Assembly (NCBI GenBank): GCA_020723405.1
Contig: DYIY01000018.1
Coordinates: forward strand, 1 to 59,964
Reading direction: 5' to 3'
Origin: Thiobacillus denitrificans
GTDB taxonomy: Bacteria > Pseudomonadota > Gammaproteobacteria > Burkholderiales > Thiobacillaceae
Length of the DNA: 59,964 bases
Below, piece by piece: positions 15,860-24,537 of this stretch. Positions within the stretch are counted from its first letter, which is position 1. Each line of letters opens with the position of its first letter. The notes under the pieces are model-generated. The model saw nothing but the letters and a program-made list of their open reading frames with translations. It was not told the origin of the DNA and made no database searches. Position numbers and translations under genes: made by a program.

Positions 15860-16173
15860 TGGGGTTCCAGGAAAACCTGGCCGGCCTGGCCCCGGCGGAC
15901 CACCTGGCCCGCATCGATCTGGCGGGCGCCGCGGGGCCGCTCGGCTCCATCGAGAACAAGCCGGGCAGCCAGGGTTCCCTGCGCATCTACGCCCATCTGG
16001 CGACGAAGCATGGGCGCATCGATGCCGCAGCCGCCCGTGAGGGCCTGGCACTCTATGGCGAGCATACGGCGGACGCCCGGGCCCACCCTGGCAAGCACCC
16101 CAGCATCGACCGCCTGCTGGCCGTGGCGGCCGGCGCTCCGCCCCTGGACTGCCGCCTGGTGGACGCGACCTGA
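15859..16173 (+). CDS. DUF2322-like small protein coupled to coq7
   Basis: 104 residues starting at the ATG formed by the coq7 stop (TGATG). Conserved-looking stretches are IENKPGSQGSLRIYAHLA, KHGRIDAAAAREGL and EHTADARAHPGKHPSIDRLL, which I associate with the DUF2322 family. No signal peptide or membrane segment. Function unknown. The tight coupling suggests co-regulation with coq7. Confidence 0.8.
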   Translation: MGFQENLAGLAPADHLARIDLAGAAGPLGSIENKPGSQGSLRIYAHLATKHGRIDAAAAREGLALYGEHTADARAHPGKHPSIDRLLAVAAGAPPLDCRLVDAT

Positions 16174-16250
16174 CCCCCCTGTTCAAGGGATGCCGCCCGC
16201 AGGGCTGAATCCCTATCCTCGGCCGGGTTGATACCCCTACCGAGGAAGCC

Positions 16251-18344
16251 ATGTCCCCAGTCCACAAACCGGCCGGCGCGGAACGCGCCACACCGGCCAA
16301 GCGACCGTCCCTGAACCTGCTGGCCGTCCTGGTGGCCGGCCTCTTCGCCGCCCCGCCCGCCTTCGCCGACCTGGTGGGCCTGGATGAAGACAGCACCGTC
16401 CTGGCCGTCACGGGCGACGGCGCCTACAGCGCCGGCTTCATCTACACCCCGGGCAGCGGCAGCCAGGCCTATCTGTGGAACGGCGCTACGCCCGTCCTGC
16501 TGGGGGGATTGGACGGCTACGGCGACAACCAGGCCCAGGGCGTGTCCGACGACGCCGGGGTGGTGGCCGGCATCAGCTTCGGCTTCGACGAGAGCTTCAA
16601 CTACTACTCCCAGGCCTTCAAATGGACCCAGGCGGGCGGCCTGGTGGCCCTGGACGGCCTGGCCGAAGGGGAGAGCAGCCAGGCTAATGCCGTTTCCGCC
16701 GACGGCAACGTCATCGTCGGCAAGGCCAACCTGGCCAACGGCGCCGCCCACGCGGTGCGCTGGACGGGCAACGCCTCCACCCTCCAGGATCTGACCACCG
16801 GTTCCGCCGGCTGGAAAGGCGGAGCGGACGCCAACAGCAACGCCCAGGGCGTGTCGGCGGACGGCGCCGTGGTGGTGGGCTACGGCCTGGACGAGGACAG
16901 CCTGCCCAAGGCCTTCCGCTGGACCTCGGGCGGCGGCATGGTCAGCCTGGGCACCCTGGCCGGCCATACCGGCAGCGAGGCCAAGGGCGTGTCCGGCGAT
17001 GGCAGCGTGGTGGTGGGCAATTCCTACACCTTCCTGGTCTTTCCCGGGGATACCCGGGCCTTCCGCTGGACCCAGGCGGGCGGCATGCAGGACCTGGGCG
17101 TCCTGGCCGGGGCCACGGAAAGCCGGGCCTATGCCGTGAGCGGTGACGGCGCCGTGGTGGTGGGCAGCACCAACAATGCCGACTACAGCACGGTCACCGC
17201 CTTCCGCTGGAACGAGGCCGACGGCATGGTCAGCGTGGCGGACTGGCTGGAGGCCAACGGCATCAGCACCGCCGGCAGCACCCTGGAGAACGCTTACGAC
17301 GTGAGCGACGACGGCAACGTGATCGTGGGCCATGGCCAGATCAACGGCACCAGCCAGGCCTACATCGCCCGGGTGGGCGGCGAGACGGGCGGCGGTGGTG
17401 GTGGAGGTGGCGGGGGCGGCATCATCGGCACCAGCGACTTCGTCCAGTCCCTGGCCAATGCCGCCGGCGTGTTCAACAACGGCGCCTCCTTCACCCAGAT
17501 CGCCCTGTTCGGCGCCCATCACCGGGCCCTCATGGATTCCGGCCTGCCCGCCGGCCGTTGCATGTGGCTCACCGGTGACCTGGGCAGCAACGGCCGCACC
17601 GACACCCGCCAGGCCCTGGGCGAGGTGGGCGTGTGCGGGGACCTGGGCGCCTTCCGCCTGGGCGTGGGCCTGGGCCTCAGCGGCGTGAAGCAGGACCTGG
17701 CCCTGGGCGGCGACGGAGAATACGACGGCAAGCATCTCCTGCTCGAAGCCGACACCCTGCTGGCTCCGGGCCTCCTGGGCAGCCTGACCGCCTTCTACGG
17801 CGGCTGGGATGCGGACATCCAGCGCAACTACATGAACGGCGCCGCAGTGGACTCCTCCCGGGGCAGCACCGACGCCCGGGCCTGGTCCCTGCGCGCCAAG
17901 CTGGACTGGCTGGACGCGGCCCGGCTGGGCGCCTTCAGCCTGTCCCCCTATGCCGCCTACACCCACAGCCATAGCCGGGTGGACGGCTACACCGAGACCG
18001 GGGGCGGCTTCCCCGTCACCTATGGGGAGCAGCAGCACACCGCCCGGGAACTACGCCTGGGGCTGAGCGGCAAGACCCGCCTCAACGACGCCGCCGACCT
18101 GCGCCTGACCGCCGAGGCGGTGCACCGCTTCGACGGCCGGGGCGGGGCGGTGACGGGCAGCCTCGCCGGCGGACCGACCTTCAACCTGGCGGGGACCTCC
18201 ATCAAACAGAACTGGGCCCGGCTGGGGGGCGAGATCGACTGGCGCCTGGGGGCCACCCGGCTGCTGTCGGCCTCGCTCAACTTGTCCAGCGAGGGAGAGG
18301 ACGCCAGCGTGTCCGGCAGCCTGAGTTACAAGGTCAGTTTCTGA
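16251..18344 (+). CDS. HAF-repeat autotransporter
   Basis: 697 residues. Extended signal peptide (about 1-40, cleaved after PAFA). The passenger (about 41-375) consists of about six repeats of the form A-x-x-V-S-x-D-G-x-V-V-V-G with A-F-R-W-T and L-G-x-L, the extracellular HAF repeat that probably forms a beta-propeller. A run of 11 glycines within GGGGG... (about 379-391) links to a C-terminal autotransporter beta-barrel (about 400-697) ending in Y-K-V-S-F with terminal Phe, the outer-membrane assembly signal. The passenger would be exposed at the cell surface. Followed by a strong terminator. Confidence 0.9.
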   Translation: MSPVHKPAGAERATPAKRPSLNLLAVLVAGLFAAPPAFADLVGLDEDSTVLAVTGDGAYSAGFIYTPGSGSQAYLWNGATPVLLGGLDGYGDNQAQGVSDDAGVVAGISFGFDESFNYYSQAFKWTQAGGLVALDGLAEGESSQANAVSADGNVIVGKANLANGAAHAVRWTGNASTLQDLTTGSAGWKGGADANSNAQGVSADGAVVVGYGLDEDSLPKAFRWTSGGGMVSLGTLAGHTGSEAKGVSGDGSVVVGNSYTFLVFPGDTRAFRWTQAGGMQDLGVLAGATESRAYAVSGDGAVVVGSTNNADYSTVTAFRWNEADGMVSVADWLEANGISTAGSTLENAYDVSDDGNVIVGHGQINGTSQAYIARVGGETGGGGGGGGGGGIIGTSDFVQSLANAAGVFNNGASFTQIALFGAHHRALMDSGLPAGRCMWLTGDLGSNGRTDTRQALGEVGVCGDLGAFRLGVGLGLSGVKQDLALGGDGEYDGKHLLLEADTLLAPGLLGSLTAFYGGWDADIQRNYMNGAAVDSSRGSTDARAWSLRAKLDWLDAARLGAFSLSPYAAYTHSHSRVDGYTETGGGFPVTYGEQQHTARELRLGLSGKTRLNDAADLRLTAEAVHRFDGRGGAVTGSLAGGPTFNLAGTSIKQNWARLGGEIDWRLGATRLLSASLNLSSEGEDASVSGSLSYKVSF

Positions 18345-18358
18345 AACGGGGCGGCAAT

Positions 18359-18387
18359 AAAAAAAGCCCGCCTGGGCGGGCTTTTTT
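18359..18387. terminator. Bidirectional terminator
   Basis: AAAAAAAGCCCGCC, short loop, GGGCGGGCTTTTTT: a GC-rich stem with A run on one side and T run on the other. It sits between the convergent autotransporter gene and the SCP2-like gene and can stop transcription in both directions. Confidence 0.9.
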
Positions 18388-18405
18388 CTTGGGCAAGGCC
18401 CGATA

Positions 18406-18906
18406 TTACTTGGCCGGACAGGCATCCTCGCCGGGCACCTTGCCGGGGATCAGCAGGAACTGCTCGAAGGGCCCCATGACCTTCATGGCCTCGCCCTTGG
18501 GGCCATCGAACTTGAGGCGGCCGAACATCATGGCGCGCATGGGGCCGTACTCGCCGGCGCCCATCTCCTTCCAGCGCTTGGTCTCGGCGTGCATCAGGTA
18601 GTCCATGTCGTAGTTCAGGGTGGCGTTCTTGATGGGGCCGGCGTAGGTGCAGGTGGTCTTGCCGCCCTTGGTGGAGATGGTCATTTCCACCTTGGTGTTC
18701 TCGCCGCAGTCGGTGCGGTACATGTGGATCACCTTGTAGCCCCGGCCCCCGTCGTTCTTGGCCCACCGTTCGGCCAGCTCGGTGGTCAGGGCGGGGTTGG
18801 TGTTCCAGTACTGGCAGGCCTGGTTGGCCCAGTCGCTGGACATGAGGGGGGCTGCCTGGACGGGCAGGGACAGCAGGCCGGCGATAGCCAGGGAAATCAT
18901 GCGCAT
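18406..18906 (-). CDS. Secreted SCP2-like sterol-carrier domain protein
   Basis: 166 residues with a signal peptide (about 1-18, cleaved after VQA). The C-terminal half (MMFGRLKFDGPKGEAMKVMG and FLLIPGKVPGE) matches SCP2-type proteins, which bind lipids in a hydrophobic tunnel. Two cysteine pairs are possible (C31, C67, C85, C163). Alternative start two codons on (MISL). A lipid-binding role in the periplasm is inferred from family and signal peptide. Confidence 0.8.
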   Translation of the reverse strand: MRMISLAIAGLLSLPVQAAPLMSSDWANQACQYWNTNPALTTELAERWAKNDGGRGYKVIHMYRTDCGENTKVEMTISTKGGKTTCTYAGPIKNATLNYDMDYLMHAETKRWKEMGAGEYGPMRAMMFGRLKFDGPKGEAMKVMGPFEQFLLIPGKVPGEDACPAK

Positions 18907-19052
18907 GGTGTTCTCCTCCGAACGTTGCGTTGGGTGCCACGGGGTGGCGTGAAGACGAAGCGGGCCCGCTGGGCACCGTCAGCCGACCGAGAGGTTAGCC
19001 CCGGCAGGGGGAGACTGTAAAAAAAAACCCTTTGATCCGCTTGAAAATTTTA

Positions 19053-19472
19053 TTAATGGGGCAGGTGCTGCTTGAGGGCGCCATAGAGCCAGGTGCCGTG
19101 CAAGGCGCCGGCCAGCACCACCATGGCCCCCAGGCTGCCGGTGCCGGCCAGGGCGAACATGGGTCCGGGGCACAGGCCGATGAGCCCCCAGCCGAAGCCG
19201 AAGATGAGCCCGCCCACCACGTAACTCACCGTGCCTGGCGCCTTGTCGGGAATCTCGATGGACTGGCCGTCCAGGGCGTGGCGCCGGCCCAGGCGCTTGA
19301 CCACCTGGATGCTCACCACGCCGGTGGCGATGGCGGAGAACAGGATGCCGAACATGTGGAAGCTCTGGAAGTGGAACATCTCCTGGATGCGGTACCAGGA
19401 AGCGGCCTCAGACTTCACCAGCACGAAGCCGAACAGGATGCCGACCAGCAGGTAGGGGACATAGCGCACCAT
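19053..19472 (-). CDS. YeeE/YedE-type sulfur transporter, short half
   Basis: 139 residues, four transmembrane segments, with the family motif [11 protein letters not shown]. In YeeE/TsuA-type thiosulfate transporters, conserved cysteines in such motifs pass the substrate. Here the family's two halves are split into adjacent genes; this is the C-terminal half. It starts four bases after the other half ends, so the two products probably assemble together. Confidence 0.85.
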   Translation of the reverse strand: MVRYVPYLLVGILFGFVLVKSEAASWYRIQEMFHFQSFHMFGILFSAIATGVVSIQVVKRLGRRHALDGQSIEIPDKAPGTVSYVVGGLIFGFGWGLIGLCPGPMFALAGTGSLGAMVVLAGALHGTWLYGALKQHLPH

Positions 19473-19476
19473 GGCG

Positions 19477-20034
19477 TCACCCGATCAGCATGTGGGGCAC
19501 CAGGAACCAGGAGGCGATGAGGCCGCCGCCGAAGATGCCCAGGACCGCGTAGAGGGAAGGGAGTTGCAAGGTGGACAGGCCGGTGATGGCGTGGCCCGAG
19601 GTACAGCCCCCCGCATAGCGGGTGCCGAAACCCACTAGCACCCCGCAGGCGAACAGGAAGGTGAAGTTGCGCACGCTGGTATGGAACAGTTCATCGGGCA
19701 CCAGATTGCCGGCGGGGGGCAGGAACCCCCAGGACAAGACCATGTCGTGGGCCGCCGGGGAGAGGGCCAGCGGTTCCGGGTTGGCGAACACCACCCCGGC
19801 CAGATAGCCGCCCAGGCCGGTGCCGATGACGAACACCAGGCTCCAGGTGTGCTCCTTCCAGTTGTAGCGGAAGAAATCCACCTCCACGGTGGGGGGCTGG
19901 GTGATGGCGCACAGGTGGCGCAGGTTGTTGGATATGCCAAAGGAACGATTGCCGATGAACAGCATCAGCGGCACCATCAGGCCGATCAGGGGCCCGGCGA
20001 CGTACCAGGGCCAGGGGTGGATGAGCCAGTCCAT
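19477..20034 (-). CDS. YeeE/YedE-type sulfur transporter, long half
   Basis: 185 residues with about five transmembrane segments and the signature [16 protein letters not shown] holding the conserved Cys. First gene of the two-gene operon; by family, it imports thiosulfate or other reduced sulfur compounds. Upstream (20035-20116) is an AT-rich stretch with runs of A/T, likely the promoter region, but no confident boxes. Confidence 0.87.
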   Translation of the reverse strand: MDWLIHPWPWYVAGPLIGLMVPLMLFIGNRSFGISNNLRHLCAITQPPTVEVDFFRYNWKEHTWSLVFVIGTGLGGYLAGVVFANPEPLALSPAAHDMVLSWGFLPPAGNLVPDELFHTSVRNFTFLFACGVLVGFGTRYAGGCTSGHAITGLSTLQLPSLYAVLGIFGGGLIASWFLVPHMLIG

Positions 20035-20116
20035 CTTTCCTCCTCACGAAAAGTGGGGGCGATTATATAAGAATCTACTAATAAACTGACTGTTTAAGTC
20101 GGGAAAGACCTTGATT

Positions 20117-20788
20117 TCATGGGGTTTTTGTGCTTTGCAGCACGAACGCCCGGCGGCGCTGGAAGTGCTCCGCCGCCGCCGTGTCACCGGCTGCCAGGGC
20201 CCGTTGCCGGCCTACTTCCAGCCAGGCCAGCAGGGGGCGCCGCCAGCCCCGCTCCGAGGCCGTGTCCACCGCCATGGCCAGGCTGGCCGGGTCGGATCGG
20301 CCCGCCTTGAAGAGCAAGGCGATGGCCAACAGGCGGGGCAGGGGGTCCTTGATGTCCCGGGCGGTCTGGTTGGCGGCGGGGATTTCCTTCGCGCCGACCA
20401 GGCCCGCGTAGTGGCCTGCCAGCCACTTGCCGTCCAGGTCCTGCCAGTCGCCGGCCAGGAAGCGGGCATAGGCCCGGTCCGCCGGCGCGGCGTCCGGGGC
20501 CAGCTTGTCGTAGGCCGTGCAGTGGGCGAAGTCCAGGCTGGCCACCCGGGCGGCGCAGGCGGCCAGTTCCGCCCGGGCCAGCAGGTCGGTGCGGCCGGAT
20601 TTGGCAATTTCCTGACGGACCTGCCCCAGGGCCAGTTCGGCGGCGGGGGTGTCGCCCTCCAGCCAGCGCTGTTGGGCGTGGTCCAGCAGGCTCACGGCGT
20701 TGAGCTTCCAGTCCGCCGGGGGCGGGCCGCCGCCGCAACCGGCCAGGAACAGGGCGAACAGCCAGGGCAGGGCGGGGCGGGCGTTCAT
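20117..20788 (-). CDS. Lipoprotein at the end of the MCE operon
   Basis: 223 residues from ATG 20788. Lipobox LFLAGC (Cys18). The mature part is helical and Ala-rich (pairs such as LDHAQQRWLEGDTPAAELALGQV), resembling TPR-like repeats rather than the ABC_trans_aux/PqiC lipoprotein usual in this position. It overlaps the MCE gene by four bases (ATGA), so it belongs to the operon. Role in lipid transport is inferred from context only. Confidence 0.75.
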   Translation of the reverse strand: MNARPALPWLFALFLAGCGGGPPPADWKLNAVSLLDHAQQRWLEGDTPAAELALGQVRQEIAKSGRTDLLARAELAACAARVASLDFAHCTAYDKLAPDAAPADRAYARFLAGDWQDLDGKWLAGHYAGLVGAKEIPAANQTARDIKDPLPRLLAIALLFKAGRSDPASLAMAVDTASERGWRRPLLAWLEVGRQRALAAGDTAAAEHFQRRRAFVLQSTKTP

Positions 20789-21807
20789 GGCGTCTTGATC
20801 TCCACGTCCCGGGCGAAGGGCCACATCTTGTTGATCTCGTTGATCAGGTGGTTGACCTTGCGCACGCTGTCGTCGATCTCCACCCGCAGCCGGGCCATGT
20901 CGGTGGTGGCCTGGCTGACGTTGCCGGTGATGCGGGCGGCATCGGCGCTGGCGGTCTGCACGTTGGCCAGGATGGCATCCACCTTCTTCAGGCTGTCCCG
21001 GGCGTCGGTCAGGATGGCGTTCACCTGGGCCACCGCCTGGCGGGCCTGGGGCAGCACGCCGTCGGCGGCGAACACTTCCCGGTCGGTCTTGGCCAGGATG
21101 CCGTCCACCTTCAGGGACACCCCGTTCAGGTTGGCCAGCAGGGTGTTGGCGTTGCGCAGGGCGTCCACCACCTCCTTCGCCTTGTCCGGACTGCCCAGCA
21201 CCCCTTCCATCACCCCGTAATCCCCGGCCATGCGGCCGGTGACGGTGGCCACGTTGCCCAGGGTCTGGTTGATGGGGGCGTCGCCGGCAGTCATGGCCTC
21301 CACGTTGGCCAGGATGGTCTTCACCTTTTCCACCAGCACCGGGATCTCCTTGGTGGCATCGCCGGTGAGCAGTTCCCGGCGGGCCCCGTCCTCCAGGGGT
21401 TGGTCCTTCAGGTCGGCGGTATAGGCCTTGATCTTGGCGGCCCCCACCATGGGCTTCTCCAGGGTGAACACGCTGGTCTTGCGCAGCCAGCGGGCATCCG
21501 CCTGGACCACGGCGATCTCGATGAGGACCTTGCCGTCCTCGCTCAGGTCCATGCGCTTCACCTCGCCGATGGGGAAGCCGGAAAAGGTCATGGGCATGCC
21601 GATGGTGACGCCCTCCGCCTCCGGCGCGGTGAGCAGCAGGGTCTGGGTGGCCTGGAAGGCGCCCCGGGCGAACAGGGCGTAAACGACGAAGGCTACGGCC
21701 AGCAGCACGGTGGCGGCCAGCAGCAGACCGATCTTGAACTCCAGGTTCTTCACCAGGGGGGGCACGGGCGGCCGGTTCACCGGTGGGGATACAGGGGGGC
21801 GTTCCAT
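20785..21807 (-). CDS. MCE-domain substrate-binding protein
   Basis: 340 residues from ATG 21807. A Pro-rich cytoplasmic start, one transmembrane anchor (about 24-46), an MCE domain (about 50-130 with G-V-T-I-G-M-P-M-T-F-S-G-F-P-I-G-E-V) and a long helical C-terminal region with repeated L-x-x-V-N-A-I-L/L-A-N-V heptads, as in MlaD/PqiB-like lipid-transfer proteins that form periplasmic rings or tubes. The start overlaps the ATPase-like gene by 31 bases. Phospholipid or related substrate is inferred from the family. Confidence 0.9.
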   Translation of the reverse strand: MERPPVSPPVNRPPVPPLVKNLEFKIGLLLAATVLLAVAFVVYALFARGAFQATQTLLLTAPEAEGVTIGMPMTFSGFPIGEVKRMDLSEDGKVLIEIAVVQADARWLRKTSVFTLEKPMVGAAKIKAYTADLKDQPLEDGARRELLTGDATKEIPVLVEKVKTILANVEAMTAGDAPINQTLGNVATVTGRMAGDYGVMEGVLGSPDKAKEVVDALRNANTLLANLNGVSLKVDGILAKTDREVFAADGVLPQARQAVAQVNAILTDARDSLKKVDAILANVQTASADAARITGNVSQATTDMARLRVEIDDSVRKVNHLINEINKMWPFARDVEIKTP

Positions 21808-22229
21808 GTGTAGTCCAGGATCCAGCAATCGTTGAGAAGATCGGCGAGGCGCTCCAGCAAGGCGGCTACCCGGGGCGGGTGGTGGCAGTCAGGCAAGAGC
21901 ATACCCGGACGGTCCACCAGGATGACAGGGGGCCGGGCGATGGCCGCCCGCAGCAGCTTGGCCACGAAACGTTCATCGTGGGAAAGGTCCGGGTCCCGCT
22001 TGAAGGCCATGCCGGTCATGTCCACCCGGCCCAGCAGGGCCCAGGCCTGGTCGGCAGCCGGGTCGTAGGCCAGGTTGGAACGGTATTGGGGAATCACGGC
22101 GATGTTGTCCAGCACCGACAGGTTGGCCCGCAGGGGCATGTCCGGCGATACCAGGATGCTTTCCGGATGGGCGGCGATGAGGGCCCGCCGCTCGGCGTCG
22201 TCCGCCAGCCATTGCACCCGGGTGATCAT
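21777..22229 (-). CDS. Degenerate ABC ATPase-like protein lacking Walker A
   Basis: 150 residues, starting at an ATG that overlaps the permease stop (ATGA). The second half resembles the ABC signature and Walker B region (LSHDERFVAKLLRAAIARPP then VILVDRPGML), and LSVLDNIA resembles the segment after the Q loop. There is no GxxGxGKS/T P-loop, the signature is altered (SHDER for SGGQ/ER) and the Walker B Glu is replaced by Arg. The length is about 100 residues short of MlaF-like ATPases. Either a degenerate subunit retained for structure or a decayed ATPase. Placed between permease and MCE genes. Confidence 0.75.
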   Translation of the reverse strand: MITRVQWLADDAERRALIAAHPESILVSPDMPLRANLSVLDNIAVIPQYRSNLAYDPAADQAWALLGRVDMTGMAFKRDPDLSHDERFVAKLLRAAIARPPVILVDRPGMLLPDCHHPPRVAALLERLADLLNDCWILDYTWNAPLYPHR

Positions 22230-23020
22230 ATGTAGTTCACCGCCAGGAAGGCCACTTCGATGAGCATGAGGGCGAAGAACAGCCGCACCATGCCGCGCAG
22301 CACCGAGATGGGGGCCATGAACAGCTTGCGCGGGGTGGCCAGGCCCTCGGACACCGGGATCACCGTCACCGCCAGGCCGAAGGCCAGGCTCTTGAACAGG
22401 ATGCCGAACAGCACCGGGGTGTCGAACACCTTGCCCATGACCCGGTTGAAGTCCGGCAGGCTCCACCACTGGGGCCCATAGACGGCCAGGTAGGCCAGGG
22501 CCAGGGCCAGCACCGAAGTCACGGCGGTCAGGGCCAGCACGGAGATCATGCCGCCGATGACCCGGGGCATGAATTCCAGGCGCAGGGTGTCCACCCCGGC
22601 ATCTTCCATGGCCTCGATCTCCCCGTGGATCTTCATCAGGGCCACCTCGGTGTTGATGGCCGAGCCTGAGCGCAGGGCCACGAACAGGGCCGTCACCAGG
22701 GGCAGCAGTTCCAGCACCAGCAGGCGCATGGACACTTCCAGGGCGTATTCCGACAGGCCGAACTCGCCGGCCGTGCCCACCACGATCTGGATGAGCACGA
22801 AGGAGAGCAGGGCGGCGAACAGGGTGAAGCCGGGCAGGATCTGCACGGCGGTGAAGTAGATCTGCTTCATCACCACTCCCCGGGTGGCGCTGTTGTAGGC
22901 CGAGGGGGTGGCGGCGGTGACGAAGGCCCGCCCGGCGAAGCGGGCGGTATCGCGCCAGATGCGCCAGGTGGCCAGCAGGTAGGCGCCCCGGCGGGTGAGG
23001 AAGTCGGTGAGGAAGGCCAT
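22226..23020 (-). CDS. MlaE-type permease of an MCE transporter
   Basis: 264 residues with five to six membrane segments. MlaE family motifs include LRSGSAINTEVALMKIHGEIEAMEDAGVD (written here in parts: LRSGSAINTEVALMK, IHGEIEAM) and the G-G-M-I-S-V region. First gene of permease, ATPase-like, MCE, lipoprotein, all joined by overlaps. A typical family feature is the E-I-x-A-M loop that contacts the ATPase, which is intact here even though the adjacent ATPase is degenerate. Confidence 0.9.
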   Translation of the reverse strand: MAFLTDFLTRRGAYLLATWRIWRDTARFAGRAFVTAATPSAYNSATRGVVMKQIYFTAVQILPGFTLFAALLSFVLIQIVVGTAGEFGLSEYALEVSMRLLVLELLPLVTALFVALRSGSAINTEVALMKIHGEIEAMEDAGVDTLRLEFMPRVIGGMISVLALTAVTSVLALALAYLAVYGPQWWSLPDFNRVMGKVFDTPVLFGILFKSLAFGLAVTVIPVSEGLATPRKLFMAPISVLRGMVRLFFALMLIEVAFLAVNYI

Positions 23021-23077
23021 GGCGGCATATTACTCCCGGCCCGGGGGTATCATCCCGGCCACACTCTGGAGGTTGCC

Positions 23078-23650
23078 ATGTCCCTGTATTTCGCCGCCCC
23101 CCTGAGCCTGGCGGCGGCCCTGCTCTTGTCCGTCGATGCCGTTCTGGCCATGGGTACGCCCCCCCAGGCACCCCCGGCCGCCGACCAACCCGCCGCCACC
23201 GGTTCCAGCATGCTCAAGCAGGACGACCTGCGCGCCGGGCCCGACGCAAATGCCCGTATCCTGGCCCGTCTGGCCCAGGGCCAGGGGGTGAAGGTGTTGG
23301 CCAGCCAGGGCGGCTGGACCCAGGTGAGCGCCGCCGGCCAGACCGGCTGGGTGCGGGTCCTGTCGGTGCGTTCACCGGCTGGCGGGGTGGGGCTCGGAGA
23401 AGTGGTCGCCCCCCGGGAAGCGGGCAAGGTGGTGGCCGTGGCGGGGGTGCGGGGTCTGGACGAGGAAGACCTGCGGGCCGCCCGCTTCGATGGGGGGGAA
23501 TTGCGCCGCCTGGACGGCTATGCCCTGGATCGGGAGGAAGCGGAGCGTTTTGCCCGGGCCGCCGGGCTGCTTCCCCGGACCATGCCCTATCTCAAGGGGC
23601 CGGCACCGGCCAGGGAACCCGCCAACGATCCCTGGGGGATCAACCCATGA
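23078..23650 (+). CDS. Secreted SH3-domain protein
   Basis: 190 residues with signal peptide (about 1-24). A bacterial SH3-like domain (about 46-96) is seen in D-D-L-R-A-G-P-D-A-N-A-R-I-L and LAQGQGVKVLASQGGWTQV and GWVRV. The C-terminal part (about 105-190) is unassigned and Arg/Glu-rich. It overlaps the M48 protease gene by four bases (ATGA), suggesting a paired role in the envelope. Confidence 0.82.
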   Translation: MSLYFAAPLSLAAALLLSVDAVLAMGTPPQAPPAADQPAATGSSMLKQDDLRAGPDANARILARLAQGQGVKVLASQGGWTQVSAAGQTGWVRVLSVRSPAGGVGLGEVVAPREAGKVVAVAGVRGLDEEDLRAARFDGGELRRLDGYALDREEAERFARAAGLLPRTMPYLKGPAPAREPANDPWGINP

Positions 23651-24480
23651 AGATGCATCACCGACTCTCCGTCCTGCTGCTGGCGGCCTGGGCCGCCTTC
23701 GTTCCGGCCCAGGCTGCCGAGGCCCCGGCCAGTGCCCCCTCCAAACCCGGCGAACAGTTGCTGCAAGCCCTGCTGGCCGGCAAGACCAGTCAGGCCGAGG
23801 AAGTGCAGATCGGCCGGCGGATCGCCGGCAACCTGCTGGGGGCCGCCCCCCTGGTGGCCGACGAGACCCTGCAACGCTACGTCAACCGGGTGGGCCGCTG
23901 GGTGGCCCTGCAAGGCGAACGCCCTGATCTGGCCTGGCATTTCGGCGTCATCGACAGCGAGGACATCAATGCCTTCGCCGCCCCAGGGGGCTACGTGTTC
24001 ATCACCAAGGGCCTCTATCGCCGCCTCAACGACGAAGCGGAACTGGCCGGGGTACTGGGCCACGAGATCGCCCACGTGCAGCGCAAGCATCACCTGAAGC
24101 TTCTGCGCCAGACCCAGGTCATCGCCGCCCTGGGCGGACTGCTGGGCAGCAAGGTCAAGGATGAGGAGCAACTCGTCCAGAACCTCATCGGCAACGGTGC
24201 CGAGATCGCCGCCCGCAGCCTGGACCGGGAAGCGGAGCACGAGGCGGACCGCATGGGCCTGGTGTTGGCCGCCAGGGCGGGCTACGACGCCTACGGGCTG
24301 CCGGCGGTGCTGGCCGAGATCGGCCACGTGGGCCGGAGCGACAAGCGGGTGTCCCTGCTGTACAAGACCCATCCCCTGCCCGCGGAGCGCCTGACCCGCC
24401 TGGGCGAGGCTGCCGGCGACCGGCTGGATACCCTGGCCCCGGGCCAGGACGGGTCCGGCCGCTTCTACCGGTTGCCCTGA
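23647..24480 (+). CDS. M48-family periplasmic metalloprotease
   Basis: 277 residues, signal peptide about 1-23. Zinc site GHEIAHVQRKHH (His139-Glu-x-x-His) with the third ligand in REAEHEADRMGL, as in the BepA/LoiP-type M48 proteases that act on outer-membrane proteins. Preceding motif AFAAPGGYVFITKGLY is conserved in the family. No TPR domain at the C-terminus, unlike BepA. Second gene after the SH3 protein. Confidence 0.92.
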   Translation: MKMHHRLSVLLLAAWAAFVPAQAAEAPASAPSKPGEQLLQALLAGKTSQAEEVQIGRRIAGNLLGAAPLVADETLQRYVNRVGRWVALQGERPDLAWHFGVIDSEDINAFAAPGGYVFITKGLYRRLNDEAELAGVLGHEIAHVQRKHHLKLLRQTQVIAALGGLLGSKVKDEEQLVQNLIGNGAEIAARSLDREAEHEADRMGLVLAARAGYDAYGLPAVLAEIGHVGRSDKRVSLLYKTHPLPAERLTRLGEAAGDRLDTLAPGQDGSGRFYRLP

Positions 24481-24484
24481 GCCG

Positions 24485-24517
24485 AAAAAGGAACGGGGCG
24501 CCAGGGCGCCCCGTTCC
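24485..24517 (-). terminator. Terminator of the PhoX-like gene
   Basis: A perfect 13-base inverted repeat, GGAACGGGGCGCC with loop AG, followed on the minus strand by CTTTTTCGG. The minus strand has the T run, so it serves the gene ending at 24538; the plus strand has no T run but could still slow the convergent protease transcript. Confidence 0.75.
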
Positions 24518-24537
24518 ACCTCCCTATCAGCCCGGGT

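Noticed and set aside
16053-18038. 661-codon antisense frame over the autotransporter gene
   Set aside because: Shadow frame from GC bias; the plus-strand gene has signal peptide, repeats, barrel and terminator.
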